Shown here: piece after piece, positions 51,401 through 63,585 of the stretch
How the letters are laid out: each line of letters begins with the position of its first letter
How positions within the stretch are numbered: the first letter of the stretch is position 1
Origin: Amblyornis subalaris
Taxonomy: Eukaryota > Chordata > Aves > Passeriformes > Ptilonorhynchidae
Reading direction: 5' to 3'
DNA: 64,000 nucleotides
NCBI GenBank assembly: GCA_018881555.1
Contig: JACAXG010000034.1
Coordinates: forward strand, 2,614,615-2,678,614
Made by a program: the position numbers and the translations under genes
Notes under the pieces: model-generated
Database searches by the model: none
What the model saw: the letters and a program-made list of their open reading frames with translations, nothing else
Told to the model about the DNA's origin: nothing

Positions 51401-51908
51401 CTCCCAGTACCAGATTCATATGATAAATTTCAAATGTCAATGCGAGTGATGAAGTGCACGATATGTTTTTCCCCATGCTGTGAGCCCAGGGAACGTAGAG
51501 TTGGTCATCTCATTATTTAGACTAATGCCTCAGGAGGATTTAATGTTTTACTTTGGGTTAATCACATTAGCAATAATATAATGCATCTACAATGGCCTGG
51601 GCTTCTTTCCAAAGCTGTGCTGTTTATGCTCAAGGAAAATAAAGGAACAGGCACCTAAAGTGATTCAGAGAGCAAACATTTTACTGCTCTAAAAATCGTT
51701 GACATAATTCACTGGAGAAAACTGTTATTTCTGAGCCAGAAATTAACTAACCTCATCTGTAGGATTTTGTCAAAATACATCTAAGAGCAGTTTCTTTTCC
51801 CCATACAGATCCTCTGTAAAATCAGTTCTCATTTTTCCTGGCTGGCAAAGTTTATTAGTAGCCTAAGAAAGACACCAACAAAATGGCCTAATTCCTCTAA
51901 TTCCTGAC

Positions 51909-51925
51909 TTTTTTTTTTTTTTTTT
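51909..51925. repeat. Poly-T run
   Basis: A run of 17 T residues. No retroposed sequence was recognised next to it. Confidence 0.85.
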
Positions 51926-53442
51926 CTGAAAGCTATATTAATCTCCACAGAGTTCCTAAAAGCAGCAATTAGGATATTTACTATGTGCCAAAATGATACT
52001 TTTTGTAATGCAGTGGTATTCCTGTCTTTTTTCCATTAACCGAAAATGCATTTTTAATAATGTTCCAGGGATTTTTTATTAATTCGATTTTGTGTACAGA
52101 GCATTTGATCTGTAGACTTCCTCACAGCAGGGGGAGAGGCATGTTAATAATAATGAAATTCTTAAAGCATGGAGGCTGATCAATATTGTGCTTTGTGTAC
52201 TGCCTCTTATTGAAAAGATGATACATGATGCATTTGTGTGTCTAAACCTCTCCGTTTGCAACATCTTAAGTTAAAGCAAAAAAAAGCACCTGCCATTACC
52301 AGTAGCTCCTTAACACATGTAAACAGGTATCAGTCCCAGCAGGTGCTATTGAAAATACAAAATTATTATTGACTTAAAGTAAGGGAAATCAAAACATAAC
52401 CCCCCTTTTATTTTATTCCTCAAAAAAAATAAAGAGTTTGGATGGGAGGCATCACAGTCACCTTCTGACAACCTTACCACACTGTGCTGTGATTCAGTAT
52501 TTCAACTTTATTGGGATTAACTGGGTTGGCACTCAAAGGAAATAACATCATTGCTACCAAAAGAGGGACCCGATCCCATCCTTTCTCCGAAGTCAATGCT
52601 GCATCAATACTATAATATGATATCAAGGGATCCTCTTATTCTCTGAGTCCCTGTTCTCATCTGAGATATAAAACTCAGGTGAAAACTAAATTGCAAAATG
52701 ACACCTTACTGAGAAAGTGATAATTGCACTGTATCTCAGCTACTACCATGCACACTCCTCATACCTGAACTTCTCCTGCAGTTTTATAAAATTATTAAAG
52801 TAATATAATTTTTCATGTGTTATTATTTTTCAGCTTCTCTAAATGGAACACAGTATTCCTGAGTGATGTGACCCTTGTAACCACATTTTTCTCCAGAGGT
52901 GTCTGCATCTCAACTGAGTCAGAACAGATTTTTTCCAATTTAAACACAGCATATTTTTAATAATTTTACAAGAGTTTGATATCAAAGAATCTACTGTTAG
53001 CATGACAGTTTCATTTTAGAACTCTTCTGATAGCAATTATCGTGTATTTTAGATTTGCTGAGGGTTTGGTGTTTGCTTTTGTTCTGTAGCTAAGATTAAA
53101 AATAAAAATTCAGGAGGATTACAGCCCTTTCAAACTTCCCCATCCTTTGCCCATAAATCTTTGTCTGATTGCCTACAAGTAATCACCTACCTGCTCAATA
53201 AGTAGAGAGTAACTGTGAAGAGCAGTGCCTATTAACTGACTATGGCCGCGCAACCCTATAACCCCGTCCTGGACTTTCTGCTCTTCTTGCACTTCAAAAC
53301 AAGAGGGAGATTATAGACAGAATCTAAATGCTTGTAAAGCAGGCAGTAAAATGCTTACCTTGTTCTACAGATCTCAGGTTTTACATAAATGAGCTGCAGG
53401 AAACTATCTATCTTTTTCACTGAGAAAATAGCAAATGACAGC

Positions 53443-53462
53443 AGTGCCGGTAAGTGCCGGTC
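53443..53462. repeat. 10-bp tandem repeat, two copies
   Basis: AGTGCCGGTA is followed immediately by AGTGCCGGTC; one base differs. Confidence 0.8.
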
Positions 53463-56400
53463 TGCAGCCAGTCTGTTAATGAAACCCATGCTGGATGAGT
53501 GATGCCAGTACAATCACAAGTGGAAAGTTAAAATTACCACAACATCTTGGTATAACTCAGAAATGCTGAGAGCTGGCAAAAATACTAGGAAAATTCTCTT
53601 TGGAACACAGTGCTAGTGTAACTTTGCTCCCTTTGAAGTCAATGGCACCAGTGACATTGCTTGACTGGGAGCAGTTAGACCTGTGCTGAGAGGAGGGAAA
53701 CCTCCCCTCACACACTGCAGTTCAGAGCCTGCTCAAAAACCAGAGGGAGCATTTTAGAAAAAGAATGGATAAAAAAAACCGCTCTTTTGGTGTGGGGAGT
53801 GGAATGGCTCATATACAAACACAACACACAGAGCAGTCCGTACTGAAGGGGGGGAACAGAACAAAGATTTGCTGAACTGTCAGAGGGATCTGAACATTGC
53901 CAGCTTCCTAGGAAAACCATTGCTTCTGAGATAAATGTTTTCCAAATAAGGATATAACAAAGAGGGAAAAGTGATGGAGTTTTCCACATACTTTAGAACA
54001 GAAAGTTTATTAATCTAAATGTGGACTACTAAAAATACCATTTTATGACAGATTTTTCTTCTCCCTAAGGCAGAAGTGGAAAAAGAAAACATGCAAGTGA
54101 GTTGTTACCCAGCAAAGCAGAACTATAAACACCAAAGCAGAAGGTGATAGCTGGATCACCTACTGCAGTGTGATGAAAGGTATAGGAACAACATAAGACT
54201 ATAACCGTATATACATTGGAAAACCAAAATTAAAAGGTGAGAAGAAAAGGTAGGAGGAAGTCAAAGAAGCTAAATAGTGCTGATCAGCTTATGTCCCAAG
54301 AGGATATTGCTTAATATTGCTGCCAAGGGTCCTTGGGTTTCACTAGTTGTCTGTGGGCCACATATTGAATAGATTTAATTGTATAATTCTTGTGAAATCC
54401 AAGAAAACAGTTCTAGAGAAAGCACAAAAATCAAATTCTCACGTGTTCACTTTGTATCAGAGGCAGGAAGCAACTGTGAGTTTGGATCCCTAAAGACTGC
54501 ACACATGTACATGTACACACGGGAATGTGAAACAGCCTTGCCCTGCGCTTTTCAGCACCGTGCTTTAGAAGGGGAACAAACTCCCTGCAGCCACTGCCTG
54601 AAGATGAAAAGTGCTGGACTGACCTGCAGCCAGCAGCTGTGAGTTAAACGTCCTTAGCTTGCTGTAAGCAGCATGGTATTGGGGCAGAGTGGGTTTGGCA
54701 GAGTCAGGGGCTGCTATTTTTCCAATTGGACATGGAATTCAGTGTAACCCATGCAATGACTGTGTCTGTGGATATAAATATACAACTTGCACTTTCCATC
54801 CAGGTAGATTTGGTGATCTTTGATGTAACAAGCCTGAGTGTCATAATAAACAACACCACCTTCTATTCTGTCATAGAATCTACTATGGTAATCTTTCCTT
54901 AAGCCTGAAAACTCATCCCGGTTCTGACATAGTCACCAGAAGTTTATTTTATTTGGGTTGCTGCCAACTTTCATGCTGATTATTTTCAAATTCCATTCAT
55001 GTGCACTGATAGTGCTACAAATAATGGTTTCTAGAAACTCCACAGAAGTTAAATTATGTTAATTTTAGTCGACTTAGGTTCTTATTTTTAAGCAAGAGGC
55101 CTGATTCCTCACTACATCTGTATTCATATAGCACAATGACTTTGATAATCTACTGCGTGTGCCAGAAGCATTGTAGGGATGTAAATCACTGCTGCTCAGG
55201 ATCCTGCACTGGAGTGTCCTGCTCCCAGGACTGTAAGACATCTGACATTGCATTCTGCCATGCAGATGTACCTTGTGACTTCAAAGTGGCCATACTATTT
55301 TAGTGCCCCTGCCCCAATATTAGGATAAAATAGGATTATCAGAATAGAGAATTAGATACCAGCCATCTACAGATCCAGTTCATCATCCTGGCTGCTCTGC
55401 ACATAAGTGCATAATGTAAATGCAAGCCATAGTTTATTTTTAAACTTTAGCATTTTCTTCACACAGCTGCACAGCTATAGGGAAGTGACTGGTGAAATTT
55501 TATGCAGTGACATTACCCACAATTTCACAATCTTTTTGATACTTAAGGTCACGTCTAGAAACTATAACTTGTGGATCTTGTATAGAGAACTACAGTTCTT
55601 TCTTCAGCCTTATCTTCTATTTCCATTTACACATTGTCTTCATGCATCACACCCCACATTTACTTGGACAGAATTTATAGAGGTATATTAATTTAACTGT
55701 CAGTTCTNCAATCAAGTAGTTCTCCATATGTCCACCAAAAATGGTGCATAGACTTTGACCACAGAACAAATTTTTAACATTTAAAAAAAGTATCTTACCA
55801 GTTTTATGAAATTTCAAGTTCAGAAGTCAAACTATATCACATTTACCTCCTACATGATTTGACAGGTTTAAAATCATACTTTTTGTTCCATTTCAACACG
55901 TTGTGTATAGAAAGCGTTAGCCACATGACAAACAGCTGTCACAACCATTTAGGAAGCAGCATTTACCTGATAATTTTTTTTAACCCTCCTCAGCATGAAA
56001 TTAAACTGATTTGTTCTTTCTGCTGTGAAATGCAAGTGATTACTCTCGCCTTAAACTGTTTTCATTTAGTAGCAAAATCAGCTTGAGCTGAACTTTGAAG
56101 ATCTATACTCATGCCATAATTCTTCATGGCTTTATGCCAATCAAATATTCTGCTATAAAAATGAAGATGTTTTTGACAGCATCAGTCCACAGCAAAAGCA
56201 TCATGTAGCAGCAATATAGCAATCTAGAAGCAAAAGCAGATTTTAGGTATCAGTTTGTTAGGAATACACATCACACTTACTGCCACATGGACAAGAATAA
56301 TGTCCTGAGAAATCATTATTTATCCTGAAGGTTTTTTAATTTCAATTACAATGATTTATTAGAGATCATGAAACAATCTATTTTGGGATTTTGCTCATGT

Positions 56401-58052
56401 TTCTAGTCTTTACAGTTAATAATTCTGTACTGAATGCAATATGCTGGTGATGGATAGCTACAAGCTTGAGGTTTATTCATGCAAAAATATTCAAAACTCC
56501 TGTTGCAAATGCTGTTTAATGGCCATCTTTGAAAATTGGGTTATAAATCACTTACTCAAAAAACCCTTCACAGGATGTGTAGCTTTTGAGATGTCAGCTA
56601 AAGCTTGAAGACTGGTTTAGTTGCAGTGAGACAGCCAGTGGAAGGCTGAGGCACTGAGAAGGTGAATTCTTCCAGTGAAAACCTTGACAAGCAAGGAAGC
56701 CAATATTGTTATTAATTAACTTACAGCAGCACTCTTACAGCACTAAACAAAATCACAGCTCTGCTAAGCTAGATTTTGTACAAACATAATAAAGGATGTG
56801 TACTTACAAGCTAAATACACAAAACAGATTAACAATAGGGTGAAGGAAGTATTGTTATCCCCATTTCATAGTATGAGGCCAGAAATGGAAAGGGATGCCA
56901 GACTTTTCACCTCCGGAACTGCCTTTGTTTACCCACTGATGTAGAAAAGGATATAGAGGAGACTTGGCTAATCCTGACCCTTATGTGACAGCTCTGTGGT
57001 CGTGTTCCATCAAGTACACGTTTACCATCATACACTTAGATCAGGGAAAGATGCTACTTGCATTAAGAGGTGTTTCTCTTCCCAAGCCTGATGTTTTGTT
57101 CATTAAATCATTAGCTGCATTAAACAATACAGATATAAACAACTGTTTCTAGGGGCTTCAACCAGATAGAATCAATTATATGCTTTCAGAAAAAAAAAGT
57201 CAAATAAAAGCAGTCCTGGCTGCCTCACCTGGAGCACACCTAACCCATGTAAGCCCATGGCAGTTGCAAACCAGACTAGGTAGGATTGCAACTAAGATTC
57301 AACTTGCATGAACCAGGCTCTGCTCTGCAAGTACAGAAAGTCTATACAGGCCCAGAAGGATAATTTCAGTAATTAGAATTCAGATTTCAGAGAAATGTCT
57401 CTATTTACAGATTTCCTGGCACTTAAAGTGAGGGAGGGCTGAGAATCACACTTGTAAGTATAGACACCAAAAGTTCTGTTCTATATGCCTAGATCCTCAC
57501 GAAGACATGAGTCTACATGGGGTTTTTGCGACTTCACTGTAGAAAGCAGAGATTTTATCCTACGTTGTTGACTTTGTGGTGATTTGAAGAGAGGGAATTA
57601 AAAGTTTACAGTGTCTGAATAGTGATTTACTACTCAGTATTCCTATGGATTGGATGTGTATTTCTTACTACTGGCTCCCCTGACAATTTGGGAGTTATCT
57701 TTCAATCCATTTTCATTTTTAACCACATAAGAAAAGATGTTATCAACTGCTTTGTATTCAGTGACAAATTCCTTCTCTTATTACCAAACACATTCTGACT
57801 CTTGCTAAAAAAATGATGCACTTGATAGCACACGGGGATTTAAATCCTGTCCACTGCAAAGGGTACTTGTGCAGATTAATGCACAGTTCCCAGCAATTCC
57901 TAGGTCTAATTGCTAGAGACTGGCAGGAGGCACAAGCTTCTCTTCCAGATTTTGAGCATAGCAACTTGAAGCATTCTCGGAACCAGGTTTTGATCCAGTC
58001 CTTATTTAAAAACAAAAAACCACCACAGTGCAGACTCTACCACTCCCCACCC

Positions 58053-58067
58053 AAAAAAAAAAAAAAA
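58053..58067. repeat. Poly-A run
   Basis: A run of 15 A residues followed by A-rich sequence with isolated C, up to about 58090. Confidence 0.85.
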
Positions 58068-58354
58068 CAAACCAAAAAACGACCCAAAGTGAAAAGGACA
58101 ATACAGAGAAGCTTTCAGGATTTTGATTTCCTTCCTATCTAGAGCATTTGGACCTAAGACATTACTAAAGCCTATCTAAATACATAAAGTAAACTTCACT
58201 GCAGTACAGAACTGATTAAAAAGTCTTTGCATTTGTCTTCATGGAAGAGTAATCATCTTAATGTTTAATGTATAGAAAAAAAAATGCAAAAATAGAAAGC
58301 CAGAAATAAAAGCATACAATATTTAGAAGACACAAACAAGGAACAGAGAGCACC

Positions 58355-58430
58355 CAGGGAAAGTGAGACAGAAAGAAAGAAGAGAGAGTGCAAGAAATAA
58401 AAGAAGATAACAGGAGAAAAGAGACAAAAG
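58355..58430. repeat. Purine-rich tract
   Basis: About 75 bases are nearly all A and G on the + strand, with GAAA and GAGA runs and few interruptions. The antisense open frame across it encodes only a low-complexity Phe/Ser/Leu string, so I do not treat it as a gene. Confidence 0.7.
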
Positions 58431-61400
58431 TTGATAAAAATTCTAAGAAAATATTTTTCTGAGCATCCATCATATCTTCTCACAGGAATGGAAACCTGAG
58501 AATGTTAAATGGGGAAAGATGTTTGTACAAATATTAGCAGAATGTTTCTTAGAGGCAGCTATAGTAATTTATACAAATTTTAAGCTTGCAAGTTCTACTG
58601 GCAATAGCATTAGATCTAGCAGGTATTTTGAAGAAGTCAAGGATATAAACTTTAGGTGTATATCTGTGATTAATTTCAGTCATCTTGACTGTCTCATATA
58701 ATTTGTTATACTTTGCTTTTTCAATATTTAAAATTTAAAAATGGCATTCTAGTTCATGTCTAGTATATTAGAGTTAATTAGAGAAGACCATGATTTTCAA
58801 TGCTAGGTGGCTGATATTGGGCTCCCAAGCCTATGTTTGGATATGAAATAATTAGCCTCAATTTCAGAACTGACTCAACTGAGTCAGCTTAGTTCACACT
58901 TAATAAAATTCCCAATGTAGAAGTTACTACAGAAATGTATTGCTATTTTAGCATTAAAAAATCTCCCATAGAATGCAAAGAATAATTTGATTCTTTTTCC
59001 AAGGGACTTTAAATCAGTTGGTAATATTGTGCTATCCACACTAATTCCCAGTAGTGAGATACAACTCCATGAGAAAAACAGCAATTACATCTGACCACGT
59101 ATTTTAAATGAGGGCAAAGAACAGACCAAAAAAAAGTGTCAGCTCAGGTTCTGTGAATTCATGTGGCATAGAAGCCTTCTTTTCTTTTTCATACATGAAA
59201 AATCTAAGAAGAAATTTGATTTCTTTAAATATTTATTGTTGCTTTTTTCTGGCTTTAAACTTAATAGTCCTGTTAGAATGCCACGTGAGACTCTTCATTT
59301 GTGCCACATTATAATACCCTGTTGTCTGCAAAATAAACAAAGCAAAATGTCTAGCTATCTCTGTAGCTAGAAGGATGAAAAATTATAGGTGCAGAGAAGA
59401 TTCAGGGAACCACAAATTCTGCGAAACTCCGAAAAAACATCTCAATTTACAATACCATTTAATTCCCATTGTCAGTGGGATTAGCTAGTAGTTATATCAC
59501 TGCTACTGCATCAATATCAGAGACAGAAACTCTGGTTCCTATCTTCCCCATGGCCTATCCTTTTTCCCATTTGCTATTACAGTCCTTTGAAACGTTTTCT
59601 GTTGTCCTAGCTCATTCTCTAATAACACATCACAACTCCAACACACACAATCAGCCAGAAGTGGCAGTTTCTCAACTCCAGTAAGGTGAGAACTGCATGA
59701 AGGCTAAATCACTTCTGTCCCAGAACCGACCTTCTTTGAGGTCACATTAAGCTCATTAAGAAGAGTGTGTTGGGAAGCCTGTGCTGTAGCCCTGCCTTTC
59801 AGCTGCACCTATCATGTGTAAACACTTTGAATTTTTTTACTACCAGAATTCTGCAGACCCTCAACTAATGTACTGCTGGTGGGTTTTGTCTTGGCCGGGT
59901 TGCGAGGCTGCTGAATACATCTAGGGAATGAGCNCAGTCCAAGAAACAGGGCCTGCAATTGTGTTTACGAGACTTGAGAGTCTCTTTCTGATTCTGACCT
60001 GGTTTATGAGTTTGGGTCCATCACATTTGCTTTTATGCCATGACTTCAGCCTTCACTTCAGCCACTGTCCTTACACTGCACTCTGCAGGGCAGGGCTGTC
60101 TCACACTGCTCAGTTTTACAGGGCAAAGCAGATAAGGCCCTGGCCACCTCTGTTCTGCACATGGCAACAATAAGCCCACTGTCAGATAGATGGTTAAACC
60201 TCTGTGTAATGATTCTTTCTCTTTTCATATGCAAATGTTTCCATTTTAATGAAATTGAAATACCTTACTTGCTTTACTCCAAACTAATGAATAGGGTTAG
60301 TGTCATCAGAAGCTTTTCCTTGCAATTTCAGGACCAAGAGGACAAAAAAAGAAAAGAGAAATTGCTATTCATTCTGTCTCTTTGTTGAGTCAGCACAGGA
60401 TGGTTATTTTTAATAAAAAGATAGAAATATTTATGCCTGAAGGACTCAGGTTTATTGAAGCTCAAGAGTTATGATAGGAAGAAATGTCTTTATTTTTTTC
60501 TTCCATTCAGTATTTCCATATAAAAAGCATCTACTTTGCATATAGTTCCTGTCATTGTCTCCAACTCAATAAGAATGTATGCATAGCATTTACAGGAAAG
60601 AAGGCTGAGATACGTAATTTTTAATATTAAATATTATTTTAAAATATAATTTGATGTGTTATTACAAAAAGCAAAACTATACTCAAGAAGGAAGACTCTC
60701 AGAAAACCAGTAAAGTGGCCTTAAATCAATATCTGGTGAATGCATACATTTTCTTTGCATCAGTAAATTCTGTTTTAGCTTGGTGGACCTGACACCATGT
60801 GGGAGCTTGTGAGGCATACGGGGGCTGTTGGTCACCTTAGCTGTGTGGGCTTCAGATTTGGGTGATAATAAGGTGCATTATGCATCATCCCCCACTGCTT
60901 TCTGTACTTTCTTGGTGTGAACATCAGCACAAGCCTCTGTTGTTCAAATTGTAACATTTCTCAGTTGCATTTCTCCTCAGCTCTGAGTATCAGCCGTATT
61001 CAAAATATGTCAATTCTTCCACTGCTTCTCTTTTAACAGCCAATTTTATTTTTTTCCCATCTGTATTAGTAAAATGCACATCACCCACTCCAATCTCCTC
61101 TCCCCTCTGAGTTGCTTCCTTGTACCTGGTGTGCCAAGTAAAGCCCTTCCCAAATGCTACAAGAGATCCACAATGCAGCACAGTCAAGAAACACTGGAGT
61201 CCTGGAATCCCACCCTCCACATGCCAACTACAGTACCTCAGCACTTCTGTCAGCAATTAAGGATTTCCTAGCATAGGTTAATGGCTTGATTGTCTCTCCC
61301 CAGAGCTGGATCAGAGCCAGAGTAAAGTTCTAATCTCAGGTGTTAGGAGTGGCAGTTACAAAGAATCTTAAATTTCCTAAAAGCTTAAGAACTACCTTGA

Positions 61401-61558
61401 TTTAAAAAGTGATCTTAATGTTTTCCCAGCTCTTCTCCTCATTTCTCACCCAGTAGGAAACGAGTGACACGAGAAACATTTCTACACTCAAAGCTCTCTA
61501 ATATACATCAGATCACTACCATATGTCCTCAGGTTTGGTTTTTGGGTTTTTTTTACAG

Positions 61559-61607
61559 AGTTGGCGTAGATCCAGATGAAGATCTGAAAGCCAAAGCTAC
61601 GAGCCAG
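61559..61607 (+). CDS. SLC9A9: SLC9A9 exon E (NHE9 residues about 490-506)
   Basis: This 49-bp exon supplies the last base of the Arg codon split with exon D, then 16 codons reading VGVDPDEDLKAKATSQ, and ends at phase 0 (CAG|GTATGT). It starts the cytosolic tail after the last membrane helix. The VGVD start is shared by NHE6/7/9. The rest is acidic/polar and clearly less conserved: human NHE9 as recalled has VGVDLDENLKEDPSSQ, 6 of 16 residues different with no gap. Short size alone would make it uncertain, but the phase fit, both splice sites, the VGVD motif and the correct final Gln make it convincing. Confidence 0.93.
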
Positions 61608-63092
61608 GTATGTCAGGCTTTCGCACATACGTGCTGAATTAAAAAGTGTTCAATTGTTGGCAGATCATGGCTGCGTCTGTGGAAATGAGACATCCCTGAA
61701 TCCCTCAGAATTCAGAAGGAGAATGTGTAATGTTCAATTCTAGTAGGGCTGGTTTATGAAAATATTTTTCAGTTATTTTTCACATGGAAGTCTGAGTACA
61801 TTATGAACTTGAAACATTTAAAGGAGGCTCTTGAACAAGCTGCAGCTGTTCATCTGTTCCTTTCCCTCTTTTGTCATCCATGGATGGCACAGTTTCAAAT
61901 GCAGCCCTGCCTGCAGCAGCAGGAGAAATCTGTAGGGAGCCAAAGCTCAGAGACATAACCTGTGGCTCAGCATGGTAAGTGGAGCAGCAGCAGGACTGCG
62001 GAGAAGCCACGCTACAGCTGACAACGTGCCAAAAGAAAGCAAACAAGCGCCTAATGCTGAGTTCCCATTTCTAGGTAATAACATCCCATGCACACTTTCA
62101 GACTACACAGCTGGAACTGAAATTGAAATCATCCAACAATGATATAAATGTAGAAAATAAGTTGAGGAAGACATAAGATACTTTATTCACTCGAAAATAC
62201 ATTAAAGATATCATTAGGCAGAATTTTAATATACCTCACATACCGAGTACTCCTGACGTTTACACATTTGCCCATATCTGAAGGCACATAAGTTGATTCT
62301 CAATTTTCATTGTAACAAATAGAATTCAGGTTCCTAACTGTCCTAATGTTTCTTTACCAAGAAGGAAAACCAATATTATTCATTCTGACCACATCCTTCA
62401 TTTACAACCCAGTCACTATTAATAAAGGGTTAGTATAACCTTTCATTGCACCATGGCAAGGTACCTGTTTTATTCTGAGTCTGAGGGGACTCATGGCTAA
62501 ATTCACTTTCCTAAGCATCTTGGTAGGAATTCCTGCAATGCCTCTGTCCAAATTCTGAACAAGAGGAGGACACAGAACCATANGCTATTCTCGAGTGGAG
62601 TATAGAGATACATAATTTCAGAAATTTTCTAGTTTTCAGCACTCATGAATTATCAAAGATCAGGGAATGCAGAACGCAGCATAAAATTGACTGATGCATG
62701 TTTTGCAAAAACCTGATTTCTTCAGAAGCCAATAGGCATCTAATTTTCTCATTCTTTTATTAAAAATGAAAATAGCAATGTTTATTTATAACAATAACAT
62801 ATCCAGTGTCCCAACTGGGCTTTGTGAATTAACACCTATCTCTGCTGACAAAACTCAGCAATACACCACAGAAGGTGTAAATAAATATAACACTTTTTAT
62901 GCCCTATCATGTCCAATTCAGCATTCCTTATAGTAGTAAGTTATACCTTGAAAAACAGTTTTGCCGCTCTGATTATTCTTCCCCATCCCTACCTCTTTAT
63001 AAGTATAATAAGGAATTTAGTTACACTTTTCTCACCAGTTTCATTTGCCAGCTGGTTGGTGAATTCATTGCAAGTGACTAATGAGAATAATC

Positions 63093-63117
63093 TCCATATG
63101 GGCGACTCCCATATGGA
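63093..63117. repeat. Short strong hairpin, 10-bp stem and 5-nt loop
   Basis: TCCATATGGG (63093-63102) and CCCATATGGA (63108-63117) are perfect reverse complements around the loop CGACT. Each arm contains the self-complementary CCATATGG. Confidence 0.8.
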
Positions 63118-63545
63118 AGAAAAGGTATGAGAAACATTGGCATTTTCACTTTCCAGAGAGAAAATTGTTGTGTGGAAGAGGTGCAGCACTGTCTCCCCTA
63201 CTTTTACCTCTCTGAACTGTAGGGAAACTGAAAAGTTACTTTTTAAGATCATAGGATCCAACATAAGATCCAAGGATCTGCAACAGCCGAAAAACGTTCA
63301 CACCAACATTTCCTCTTATCCGTTGACTGTATTGTTTATGCAGGAGCTGCCCTCCAGATAACCAACCAGATTCCCACTACTGCAAAAGCTGATAACACAA
63401 CACAGATTTCATGGACAAAAGGAGGAAGGTGCAACACATGTCAAACTAGAAATAAGAGAAGGTCCAGGTCAGGACCAGAAAACCCTTGGGAATTACACCC
63501 TTGTGTAGACTTCTTTGTCCAGGGCTTTCATACAGGAACAATTCA

Positions 63546-63585
63546 TGTTCCCATATGAGGAAACCTGTTCCCATAAGAGGAAGCT
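63546..63585. repeat. 20-bp imperfect tandem repeat, two copies
   Basis: TGTTCCCATATGAGGAAACC is followed directly by TGTTCCCATAAGAGGAAGCT. The copies differ at four positions. Confidence 0.8.

Larger units (their letters stand above)
36068..61558 (+). other. SLC9A9: SLC9A9 intron D-E (25,491 bp, U2-type)
   Basis: The donor is GTTAGT; the acceptor is a T-rich tract ending TTTTACAG. Within it I recognise a CR1 3' end near 48374, several poly-A/T runs (39466, 39758, 41648, 51909, 58053), a 10-bp tandem repeat near 53443 and a purine-rich tract near 58355. The remaining sequence is AT-rich with short open frames on both strands lacking recognisable motifs. No exon compatible with the D/E junction phase was found. 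Confidence 0.85.

Noticed and set aside
41648..58067. Poly-A and poly-T runs as tails of processed pseudogenes
   Set aside because: No coding or retroposed body was recognised next to any of them and no flanking direct repeats were noticed.
58258..58483. Hydrophobic minus-strand open frames that look like a membrane protein
   Set aside because: The Phe/Leu/Ser richness is simply the reverse complement of the purine-rich tract.
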